From: Phorcus lineatus
Taxonomy: Eukaryota; Mollusca; Gastropoda; Trochida; Trochidae
Direction of reading: 5' to 3'
Length of the DNA stretch: 64,000 nt
NCBI GenBank assembly: GCA_921293015.1
Contig: OV121088.1
Span: forward strand, 4,154,001-4,218,000
The notes under the pieces are model-generated. The model was not told the origin of the DNA and ran no database searches. It was given only the letters and a program-made list of their open reading frames with translations. The translations under genes and the position numbers were made by a program. Below, in pieces: positions 1 to 11,679 of the stretch; the first letter of the stretch is position 1, and every line of letters starts with the position of its first letter.

Positions 1-131
1 AGGCCCAATTTCCTAGAGATATAATCTTATTCTAATTTGATATGGATCTTCTTAAACGTATGGGAGACAGATTGTGTCAACTGTCTTGCTATATTGAGCA
101 GGAAGACTGGATTTCAAGTTTTGGTACTCAC

Positions 132-3100
132 TGCTGCAGTGGGTCGAGGGAAGGATTTGGGCAGCTCTCGGATAATTGTCAGGGTTCTCATATCCCAGAG
201 TTCCAGAGCTTTGTCTTTAAATGCCAGCACAAAATACTGTCTGTAACCAAATATGAAGGGTCAATAGCATAATTGATTATAGTTATAGGGACATGTCTTC
301 ATCATCACTTGTGACAGTCATTTAGGAGATAAACCTAGTGTGTTTGAAAATCAGAGACATGTTATACTGGATTGATAGCGAGTAAAATTTAAATTGAAAC
401 CGAACGCGCAATTTAAATTTTACTCGCTATCAATCCAGTATAACATGTCTCTGATTTTCAAACACACTAGGTTTATCTCCATTCTACCATGACGATTTTA
501 ATGTTGAACTCTTTTTCATAGCGAAATGCAGAATGTAAAATGGTCCGACTTCTGGAGACAAACATGAACTCGTCAGCATCGGGGATTTTGCGTTTTAGTA
601 TTGAACTTAAATTAAACCGTTAACAAAGGTAAACCTAATACTGCGTGTTCACGAAATGGTTTCGTACTAGGTTGAGTTACAAATGTAAATATAGAATCGC
701 ATAAAAGGTCTTTTTTTCTTGTTTTGATAGCAAACAAAGGCCGCGCCACCCCCTCATGACGCAAATGGATGACTCTAACAGAAGACCACTATGACGTCAT
801 AACAGGGTTTATGACGTCAGAAGCGCCCGCGAAATGACGTCATTGTTTTGTTGCCGTATTCGAAGGAATGCTGCTGCATGCCCAGTAGCGGAAACCTTAG
901 ATTACGATATTTTTTCACTCAAACTTCTTATTTTGTACAAAATACGACATAAAATTAAAACAATTTGCTCTCTCCGTGTAAACACACGATAACAAATACG
1001 ATTAATTCCTTTTCCTCGTGAATTGATACCCTCTGAGTCGGACAAAACAGCCAATCAGAATCGAGTATCCAGCACTTTCATGGTAGAATTGTCTTTGAAC
1101 AGTATATGTTTTGAAGTTTTAACTTTCTCTCGGGATACAATGACACTGAAACAGAACTTACCTAAGATGGGAAATCTGTAGACAGTTGATGTGAGACTCT
1201 TCATCCCGATGTGTCCGCACTTGTGTCACCTTGCCTATATGCAATACATAGATGGAATAGAGACGAGTTCATTTAACTTTCGCACTAGAGCTGTAGTTCA
1301 TGCCTCCAATTAAAAAAAATTAAAACTTTGTCAAACTACTGACTTGATAAGTGATAATTTGTCTTCTTCAAATAAGGTCAAAGTTCACATTCAAGGAAAA
1401 GTGGAAGATAATCTATGGGAAAAGATTCATAACCAAGTCAAAACTCATTTATTTATAACGATACAACCACATTCCCGTTTGCCTACTTAATGGCTGTAGC
1501 GATTGTTCCTGAAATCCTGCCCCTAAGAAATGGTATAGATAAGGACGCTAAGTATAATCATAAGTCTGATAGAACTACTTGGTTAAAGACACTGTTTAGA
1601 CATTATCAGCAGTAGAGGTAATGAGGGACAAGCACTGACCAGAGAGAATATCCACATGGAAGAGTTCGTTCTTCACAAGACCATTGGGGCCCGGGTTGGG
1701 GTAGGCAAAGGAGAGGAACGTCTTCAGGCCACACCACTCGATACCTCTGTGAATAGAAGCTACTTGCTTATTCAGGGATTCTTTTCAAGATTGGTTATTT
1801 CAAATGTGGAAGGTTATTTAAAATATAAAGTCTATGAAGCAGTTCAGCACTCATGGGTGTGAGGATAACAAAAAAACTTAAAAACCTCCAACATGCAGGA
1901 TTATACCTTAACAGAACTGCAGAGCAAACGTGACTGTATTGTGGTGAAAATACTGAGATAAAAAACAATCTTCCAAGCAGTTCAAATTGATTATCCCGAA
2001 GAGTATCCTAAGAGTATTCTGTCAATGATGAAGTCCAGAAACAATTTTGGCCTCATGGACAGATACACAGAGCACTATATACCCCCAACTATGTCTTAGC
2101 ACGGACATAATGACTCTAAACAAACTGTGATGATGTGATGACTTATTTTTTTGGATAACTTTAATTTGTGACATCTAAAACCAACCTCCTAAAAATCTAT
2201 AACAATAACATGTAACACTAACAGTACTGTCAACTGACTGCATAAAAAAATAAAATTATAAGAATATATATAACCAGCACACATTAACACAGTCCTGAGA
2301 TAAGCCAACTGTCTTCTCACCTGACCATGGAGCCATGCAGACTGTACTCCCGCTCCAGCTGACCGCTGGCTACATTCACTATCTGTATGGCACCAGAGAA
2401 TGTTCCTGTACATGACAAAAGTATAAAAATAGTTAAATAATAATAAATCTTTAGAGTCCTCATTACAAATTAATTCAGAATTTTTTTTGCTCTTGACACT
2501 TGCTAGCCGCAATGCAGAGCCAGTAAAAGCGTTGTTCTTTCCATGAAGTTATGTTCTATCCATGAAGTTATGTTATATCCATGAAGCCGTGTGCCTAACT
2601 CAAACCAGGAATCAAAGATCACCCTTCCTTGTGATGGGCAGGTGCTTTACTGACCCAGCTACACCCCTCATGGTAATATTTTGTGTGAGTAGAGAGTAAA
2701 TTATAACTAAATGTCTCTCCTGAAGCTTAGTTTGAGAGCCATTTTAGAATAATAATTATAATTTATGATAGATAAATAACAATTCTCTCAATAACAACAA
2801 AATTGGTGTAAAGATAATGTGTATGGTTATCAATGATGTGATACTGAATATGATACCATTTCCTAACTAATACGTGTTTATTCATAAGACTACAATAATT
2901 CACAGAAATTCTCCCCAATTCACGTAAGTTGGATATAATTATGTGCTTCAAAACAAGTTCTAAGCTTTAAGCGTCGAAAGATGACAAAGATGATAAAGAT
3001 GAATATCAATAATGAAAACATTACCAAATCAATAACAAAAGCTTAACACTGCCTAACACTGACCACCTACCCAGTGCCATGAGCGGCTCATACACATTCC

Positions 3101-6100
3101 AGTTCTTGTTGGTGAGAGGTGGACACATGCGGACTGTCGTCACGTGGGCAGATATTCCATTCAACAAGCCTGTGAGGATGAACTTGAGTTGAACTAAGTG
3201 ACCCTTGTTTGACCTCTGACCTTCACTCCCTGGCAGTTGGGACTGACCAATCAGATCTGTGAGAGCAAGTTTTGGAAAGGCCTGTTGACAGATGACCGGG
3301 AAATCCTGTTTCCTGGAAGATATTTGTTGGGCGGCGGACGGCAGGGTCAGTCCAGGAGTGTAGAGGGGGGAGGCTGGGTAATGGTCAATCTCAACCTGTC
3401 AACAGAGGTAATAAGTATTGGATGAGCACAATTATTTTGATAAAGTGAGTTAGATTTTGTTTGGCAATATTTCAACCCTTTAAGGCAATTTTGAAGTATT
3501 TCTTGGCTGTGAGTTTCAGAATATTCTGTGAGCTTATCTTTTGCCTTGGGTAATTCCATATCATAAAGGTTTTTTAGCTGTAATCCCACGAATTGACCAC
3601 TCAGAAAAGGTATTATCTAATTCAGCAGCAAAAGTCTACATTTATGTTTATCATTGTCATTTGTTATATATGAAAACTTTTCACTATATTGTAGCTTATG
3701 GATACCCACGCTCCTGTTAATGTTCTGACTACTATATATATGATAACTTAAAATTTTTAAAGTATCACTGTCAATTAGAAGAGTAATATTTTGTTGATGT
3801 GGGGCTGGTTTCACAAGGCAACTTGTCATTTCCCTTAACCATAGTGCCACTTTTCAACATAACATTAACCCTTACGTTGCTGAATATTATTTTGACCAGT
3901 TTTGCCCACGTGGCTGAATTTTCCAGCACGCGCCTCGCTACCGTTATAGCGCAATTAGCCCCTGTGGCCGAATTTTCCAGCGCCGCCAGATGCGACCGTT
4001 TTAACAACATATGGCGTGTTTACATGGCGAAATACGGACGTTATCGTCGTTTTATATAAAGCTAGTCAGCGAATCCCGTGTTACAAATGGATGATACTTA
4101 CCTGACACTTTGAATGAAATTTCTATCACCCCTAGAACGGTTTCTACAACCGAAGTAAACTTGTTTTCAATTCGGGCGCCATAACTCAATAAATTCTAAG
4201 AGCGCATGCGCGAAATCAAAACGAAACTACAGACGAATAGTTCTTCTTGACATCGATATAAAAATTATTTAAAAAATTTGTCTAGCACGAATTTTACAAT
4301 TATTCAAAAATTGTCTATATTTCAAACTCTATAAAATCATTTAATCACTGAGTGCACATAGACAAATTATATACGGAAATGAAGCTAATTTATTGCTCTA
4401 TATTTTACGATAAATTTCATTACGATACGCCATCCTAAACGAAAGATATAAATAACGAAAGCAGGGTAGTGATAAACCCCGATAACGTTCTGACCCCCAC
4501 AGTTATATTACTAAGCTAGTAGCCCCGGGCAAACGCACGCGCTCAGCGCGTGCAGGCGGGGTATCCCCGCTGAAAAATATACTCACACTTAACAGAAATT
4601 GTCTTTATTTCCAATTTTATAATTCAAGTTATTCGCTTTGTATACATGCAAATTATATATGGAATTGAAGGCAATTTATTCTTCTTTACGAAAAAATAAA
4701 TCATAACAATCTTTTGCACTGTAATTAGAAGTTATTACCAACGTAACGTGGGTATAGCTAGTGAATAAAGTCTTTGATAATCGCCTTACCGCGACATTTG
4801 TCGCATAATTTCCACACGTTTTATTTTGATGCAAATATGGGCAAATTACACATGAAAATGAAGGTATTTATTTCCTCTTTGATATGAAAATGGTAAATAT
4901 GTACGGCTTGGTTTTGAATATATATAGTTTGCAAAGATTGTACCCTCAGGTATTTAAGAACAGATTTTGATAATTGCGACATCACTTACCGCTCCTTTAT
5001 TGTGTCATTGTAATTTGCAAATTTTATATAGAATTGAAGACGATCCTTTTCTCTTTATTGTGATATAAAAATGTTGATAATGCGCTCTGCCGTTAAATGG
5101 ATAGGAAGTGTAAAAAGCAGTTGAAAAAATCGCCTCTCGGTTAACAAGATATGAATAGAGAAATTGCTTGTTTGCACGATGCTCGTCGGGTCTTTACTGA
5201 TTTTCGTTTACATACAAATTTTATATGGAAATAAAGTCCTTTTCTCTATATTTTGATATATGAAATTTCAAAATGTCCCGAGAAGTATATGTGATATAAA
5301 GTGCGAGAAAATGGTAAAAACACAAAGAATAAAGAAAAGTCGCAATTTTGGGGCACTTGCTGTATCTTTATTTTATATACTGCATATAACTTTTTTACAT
5401 CAAATCGAAGACAATTATTTCTTCTTTATCACGAGGTAATCAATTTCAAAATACGCCTAGCTGTTGAGAAGATATGAACGAAATAAAGGCACATGTCAAA
5501 ATCGCCGTTCAGTTTACATGATTTGAATAGAGAAATTAGCTTTTTGTGCGGCGCTTGCTGTGTCTTTATTTATTTTTGCGCATGTACAAATTTTACATGG
5601 AATGAAAGACAATCTTTCTCTCTATCTTATAATATAAAAATTGTCAAAATAAGTTGAACACATCATGTGAAAATTGGTGTGACAAAATGGTGTAAAACTA
5701 AAAATTTGTAAAACTCACCTTTTTTGCGGGACATGCTGTATCTTCATTTCAGATGGCGTAGTTATGTATTTTATATTGAATTGAAGACAATTTTCTGCTC
5801 TTTCAAATGATCCAACCGGTATTGTAATACGCCCAAGGGTTCAGAGCATAGGGCGTGCGATAGAAGGTTGTAAGTTTGGTGTGAGTGCACGCTTGTAAGC
5901 AAACGATAGCACGCGCGGGTCGGTAAGCTCGTGCGAGAGGGGAGAAAATGCCCACAGGCTTTTAGCACGTGTGGCAGGGAGTGGGGGGAAATTGAGTGAT
6001 TTTAACGTTTATTTTCGGTACGATAAATGTTATCAATGTTTGCATAATTTTCGGAACATGTACGCGCATTATTTAGAACACCAACGAAACAAAATTCGGT

Positions 6101-9100
6101 AGCTTAGCGACAGCCGGACGGAAAGTACAAGCATTGAACTGAGACTACTGCTAGGCAATAAATTTCCGTCCTTCGCTACTGAGACCCGCGGCGATAATTA
6201 GTTAGCGTGAGAAAAACAGAGTGTGCTACTCGCATCTCGCTAAGGGGACTTGCGGGCAAAGCTAATTTCATCCCGGAATATTCCGGGACCCGCATCTTAA
6301 GGGTTAAGGCTACCTTAGTGATTTAAGGTAACCTTAGTGTTTTGAGCAATGGGACGCAGGTCAACATCAGCTGCAGGTTATGTAATATTAGTATAATGAC
6401 CTGTCTGTATTGGTCAGGGGATTCCTAAAGGTTTGAAAAATTCAGAAATTCCTTACTGGCACATCAGCGGTGTGCAGGTCCCAGAAGATTACCCTGCTGT
6501 CGCTCATGATGAGGGCAACACTTCTCTCACTGATGGGCGTCGCCGCAATGCCGTACACACGGTTGTGTCGGGTCACTCTGAGTGGGTCGGACTGACATCG
6601 GAGATCATAGGCAACATCCAGTGATACGTTGGGAGGGGTGTCATCTGAATCAACATTTAAAAGAATACAATCCAATTAGAAAATGGATCAGTTACGACAT
6701 TTCTTTCTTTGCTCTGTTAGTAAAATAACAATTTATTTCAAATCTTTTATAGTCAAAGGTGATAACTGGCAATGCATCAAGGTAAAATCATGTGAATTTA
6801 TGACAGGATATGAGATACTTCCAATATAGAGTTTTTGAAGAAAAATTTTAAATATAGAATACATAAATATTCAAATTTCAACTGACCAAATGCTCCTGAA
6901 CCTTCAGAGGATGGCGCGGACATGAGATTGGTCTTCCGTCTGACTCTCACCGAGATACTGCCGTTCTCATGCAGACAGAAAAACACATCTCTCTGCCAGC
7001 AGGGAATGATCTGGATATGGGGAAATATGGAATTCAAAAAACATAGACATATTGGGCAATTGTGTGATGAAAGTATTAATGTTTGCATCGTATTCTTCAT
7101 GATACAAGTGTATAGAGATAATACGTTTAGGCAATATATACAAGATAATTAAGTTGCAAAAATATAGATTTTCTTTACTAAATACAACAGATTTACAACA
7201 CTGTTTTTAGTAGGACAAGCTAAACAATTAATCTTATGATTTCGAACGGATCTATTGAAGAATCAAATGTAAAACAATCCCTGAACAGATGAATCAAATG
7301 GGTGCAAGCTTAACATTCATCCAATGTTACTTGTTAAGACATTTTTTCTATAAGTTAATGGCTTAAGACTTTTTTTCTTACCGTTTCACTACTTCTTTGA
7401 GAGACACTTAGAAGTTATTTCGATGAATGAGGAGTTTTATGGATTTGAAACCTCTTATTGCAACAGTATGATGTTTCAGTGTAGATGCTTTATAACCGTG
7501 TTAGTATCTGCACCAAAACATCGCACTCTTGCAATAAACAGGTTGAAAATCACTCTTCCGCTGTTTCACTAGCCCAGCATACTTTCTATAAGGCATACTA
7601 GACAAAAGCTAATTCATAACACTGAGGTCAAGCACCTGAGCAAAGGATGAGGCGGCCTTGTCAAGGGAGATCATGCCGACAGTCTGGTTGATCTCGAGGT
7701 CGAGGATGAGGAGCTCTCTAGGGTAGAGGAGGAGAAGGTGGTGTCGACACGACTGGTGGAAGGACAGCTGGATACACTCGTTGAGAGCGATGGACTCCTC
7801 CTCGGCTTGGTTTGACTTGCTGTGGAGATATAATCATCTTCTTTCAATATTACTGTTCTAGGATCAGGAGACTCAAAATAGATATGTAACCTTTGCATTT
7901 ATGTGGAGTTCCCACTCCTCCCCAATGCATTTACTCTCTTTTACACTTTTTAAAAAATTTCTTATAAAAATGTCACTTTTGGTCATTAGGCAGTATCTAT
8001 AATTGATACTGATAGGTGATCTATTTCATCAATTGCTCTGATTCCTAGGTTTGCTTTCCCCAACAACTATCCTGCACAATCCTAATAATTCTTAAGTCAT
8101 ACATTCATCATTGTTCTCTGAAGACGAACTGACTCAAGTAAACCCAAACTCATTCATCACTAAACGAGAACTAAACATCATGTTCACTTTTTAAAGTGTT
8201 CAATGTCAAGCAAAGTTGAGCAAAGTTTTGGCACTTGCCTAGGTTTGCTCTCGCCAACCAAGATCCGACTCATCCTCTGTGCGAGGTTCTTTGACGAGGA
8301 TTTCCTCTCCAGGCTGTTTGTGTTCGAGTTGGAAGCCTGGCTTGCTGCAGAATCTAGTGAAAGGAAATAGAGCACTAGATAGTAATGGAGAAATATGTTA
8401 ACTGTTATTCAAGAAGATAGTTACAGTACCTTACTTCTGTGGAAAACAGTGATTGCATTTTTCAAATAATTACAACAATCTTGTGACAAATCAAGTCAAA
8501 TGTCGAGAACATTGTGATCCTAAAAGAAAATCAGATATTGATTGGCAAGAAAGAATTCTATGTAGGAATCTTACTTTGACTAGAAGGGCTGAAGATATAG
8601 AACTTCTTCCCATTGCTGGAGGGAGTCTTGGTAATCGTGAAGTCATCGATGAACACGATGCAGTCTTGTCCCAGAACTGAAAACAGTAAATTATACAATA
8701 AGATAGCCGTTACATGGATAACCATCTTACTTTATTTCAGATCTTAAAACAATAAAAGCTCTATAGTCATTCTTCTTGCAGCACACTGATTAAGTTAGTG
8801 GTTGACAATTCTATGCAGAAAAATGCAACCAATTTCCTAAATTTCCTATAGAAAATGTTGACCTTATTTAAAAATCAATTATGTAGCAAACTTTCAAAGC
8901 CACTTGTCAGATCTTAATCAGCATACATACAACAGTTTTAGGGCAGAGTTTTTTCCACTACTGAGATTTTTTATGGAATCGTAACGCCATAACTCATTCC
9001 TCAAACATGACACAAACAGTAAACATTTTGTCCTCACATGCCACGTTCCTGTGGTTGAAGGGGTCGAAGGAGAAGGAGAGGAGAGTCTCGGTGTACGTCT

Positions 9101-11679
9101 TCTTCCACAGCCTCGTCCCCGTGTCGGCGTTCCACAGAACCAGCGAGTACGGAGGGTGAAGCGCCACCAACAGGTCCCGGGATGCATCCTGCTGCCTCAA
9201 CCACTCGATATCTGCAATACCAGCCACTGTCTCATCAACTTACTTCAGATTGGAGATAATCAGTACTACAAGGGTAGTTTCATTGTAAGGAATAAGTCTA
9301 TTGGTAATGGCTTGATACCAGAAAATTAAATCATGGTATGATTTCCAAACTAGGATGCTTTTACATTTTTTTATTTCATAAGATATGAAATAAAAACATG
9401 TACTGAAGATGTGTCATATTTCATTATTTCACTCAAATGCAAGTAAAAATGGTTTCTTTTAGTTATTCAACTAACCTTGTACAGGTTTATTTCCTTCTGC
9501 GAATTCCACCTTTGCTTGTCCCTGGGCTACGTCCCACACGATGATGAGACCGCTAGTGTCGGCAGACACGAGGCGGAGAGTGTAGGGAGAGTTGAGGTCA
9601 TGGTGGTAGTTCTCTCTAGCCCACTTCACCTGGGAGGTAAACATCAGCTTAGATATAGTCATCTGCCATTATCAATTCATGCCTCAAAGTCAAAACATTC
9701 AGTATATCTAATTGACAAGCAAGTCATGAATTCTTTAATAATTTATGTTCAATTTTTCTCGAACATTTTTAATTCATTACGACAATGTGTTGAAAGTTGT
9801 CAAGAAAACATTGTACTGATGAATGGCAATAAGACAAAGGCTTAAAGGCTCCATTTTACATATTTTTGTGCTTAGATCAGCTAATTTTTGGCATATACGG
9901 TTTTATAGACTCGCTTTAACTTTCTAGAGATGTGATAAAATACTTATCAGTTTTTAAAATTGACCTGCAACTAATAACTAGAGAGGTTTTTTAATAGGAA
10001 AAAAAACAGTTCTCCACCCGAAACCCCAAAAAGTTTTAGGGGGTTATGCTTCGGGGAGAGACAAGATGAAAAAGATAGACAGCAAAAGTCACTAATGGAC
10101 CCGTAAAAGTTGGTTGTGCACAAGATGGCTTATCTTGATTGTTCGAAAAGGGATGAACTAGGAATGTTTGTAGTTTTTAAAATAAAATCTCAATGTCTTA
10201 ATTGAGAACCAAGAATGAAACATTCTTTTTTAGTTATGTCTGCATTGTAGCTTTACACATTTACTATACACAAAGAGTGCTGTTACATGAACCATAGCAG
10301 CTGCCAGTTTTGGTATTTAGATTGTATGCAAAATTTGAATAATGATGATATCGTAATCAACTGGATTAAATACAACATATATACTTTCCTACCAGTCTTT
10401 TAGAATTAACCTTTTAACCTGAATATGGGAAAACTTTCTTGTAATAGTCTTGATACGAACATTCTTATAAATCACTCACCTTCACAACATTAGCTTTGTG
10501 CTTGTCAAGAACTTGTATGACCTTAAATATGAAGCAAGAGGCACAAAATTATTATCAATATTACAAATTTGAGTGTGCGAAAATTCTCAAATGTGCCTAT
10601 GTTAAATGAATTAAGTAATTCACCTACTAACACTGATCCCCACTATAGATTTGCATGGAAATACAAGGCCTCTACTGAATAGAGGCATTCAAAAGTTAAT
10701 GCCGCATGTACAACATTTACATGGTAAAATTTACTTAATGTTCTGTAAAAAAAACATGATTTTTTACATTATACTTGTTTTCAGAAAACTAGAAAAAAAG
10801 TAACAAGAAAAACGTATTCCTAATTTAAAAAGATAATATTTAATTTCTATCACTATGCTTGATCGAACAGAATAAAAAATACATATTAATGGTAGAAAAT
10901 TTAAGGGGTACTTATACCTGGGTACTTATTCAAATCCATTTCCATTTAGACATCAAAAAAGCTCCCTTTATTATAAGTGCATGTATATATTGTTGACCTA
11001 TGGCACAAACTCACTTACAGAAACATCCCTGCTTTCTTACCTCACAAATAATCTCTAATTTGTAAAACGTTTCCACTGATCGTGTCAGACCTACCTGAAC
11101 AGTTCCAGGGTCCACCACTGTCACCAAGTTGTGACATCCATAAGCTAGTTTACCTTGCCATCCCCTATGAAATCCAAGATTTCAATTATCAGTATTTATA
11201 GAAGATTTACATAGAAAGGGTAAAGCCAAAATCAGGCATGATGTGAGCTGCTGTATACTGCTCACGATTATAGGCTAACGTTCAATAAACCTATGTTAAT
11301 ATTTAAAAATATGGAACTATTTTAAATACTTGGGAGGAACAAATTCAAACTTGGTTTGCAGCCTTGAATACTTTTGGTTTTTTATTTTTTTTACAACTTC
11401 AAATTCTTGCAATATATAAACAGTCAGTAGAACATTAAATGTTTTAAAAAATTAATATCTATTTACAAATATTTAATTATTGATTGTTAATAAATAATGC
11501 CGCTTTTTACTGTTATCATTTCTGGACTACACAAAACTACTGTACTAGGCTAGCAGTCGATGATTTCGACATCCGGACTTGTCAAGATTAAGAAATTGTC
11601 TTAAAAAGACCGACCAGTCACATGCATTCTTGTTTTGAGCATTCAAAGCTCCTGTAACGATTTTCGGAAACAATCTCAT
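132..11679 (-). CDS. WDR11: WDR11 homologue, 5' half (16 coding exons; gene continues off the left edge)
   Basis: WDR11 is a beta-propeller protein that forms a complex with FAM91A1 in endosome-to-Golgi vesicle capture. Exons, in transcript order: 11615-11679, 11095-11164, 10480-10521, 9476-9629, 9038-9211, 8575-8676, 8239-8353, 7636-7819, 6887-7010, 6457-6644, 3221-3395, 3071-3193, 2321-2405, 1640-1746, 1162-1219, 132-240. All splice phases agree and the sum is 625 codons. Diagnostic peptides match remembered WDR11: VKWARENYHH, QDASRDLLVALHPP, VLWNADTGTRLWKK, LLLLYPRELLILDLEINQTV, FFCLHENGSISVRVRR, RMCPPLTNKN and ALELWDMRT. The first in-frame Met (11677-11679) gives an N-terminus about 11 residues shorter than the vertebrate protein. 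All introns are GT-AG except the one after 8239-8353, which has an AG|GCAAGT donor. The remaining roughly half of the protein is outside the window. The assignment is firm; individual edges come from splice consensus and phase. Confidence 0.95.
325..480. repeat. Perfect 72-bp inverted repeat with 12-bp spacer
   Basis: Arms 325-396 and 409-480 are exact reverse complements by eye, separated by AAACCGAACGCG. The repeat lies in the WDR11 intron between coding exons 132-240 and 1162-1219. Perfect arms imply a young inverted duplication, a foldback element or ongoing correction. No coding content is seen. Confidence 0.9.
481..1089. mobile_element. Putative short TIR element (MITE-like) with CRE-like sites
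   Basis: It is bounded by ATTCTACCATGA at 481-492 and its exact reverse complement at 1078-1089. It abuts the right arm of the 72-bp palindrome. The interior has no ORF but has three TGACGTCA-type octamers at 792-799, 812-819 and 835-842 and a relatively GC-rich stretch. The non-autonomous transposon interpretation is inferred from the terminal repeats; no target-site duplication was established. Confidence 0.45.
792..842. promoter_or_regulatory. Cluster of three TGACGTCA (CRE-like) palindromes
   Basis: Three perfect 8-bp CREB/ATF consensus palindromes occur within about 50 bp, inside a WDR11 intron and inside the putative TIR element. The motif is visible directly; regulatory function is only a possibility. 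Confidence 0.35.
3865..6307. mobile_element. piggyBac-like non-autonomous element, 2.4 kb, with TTAA target duplication
   Basis: TTAA at 3865-3868 and at 6304-6307 flank termini that begin CCC on both sides. The left end reads CCCTTACGTTGC and the right-end complement reads CCCTTAAGATGC, matching at 10 of 12 positions. TTAA target sites with CCC...GGG termini are the hallmark of piggyBac-superfamily elements. No transposase ORF is present. The interior carries a degenerate array of about 190-bp units. It sits in the WDR11 intron between coding exons 3221-3395 and 6457-6644. Age is unknown. Confidence 0.6.
4345..5815. repeat. Degenerate ~190-bp tandem array inside the piggyBac-like element
   Basis: A recurring core (CAAATTTTATATGGAATTGA followed by AGACAAT, a T/C-rich run and a 'GATATAAAAAT'-like stretch) starts near 4358, 4647, 4840, 5017, 5214, 5400, 5585 and 5768. 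Spacing is mostly 180-200 bp. Units are strongly diverged, so this looks like an old satellite-like array amplified within the element. Confidence 0.5.

Noticed and set aside
3237..3425. Plus-strand ORF of 62 aa
   Set aside because: Antisense to the WDR11 exon 3221-3395, which has the LYTPGLTLPS...TDLIGQS match and correct phases.
9477..9845. 122-aa plus-strand ORF
   Set aside because: Antisense to WDR11 exon 9476-9629 and running into the intron.
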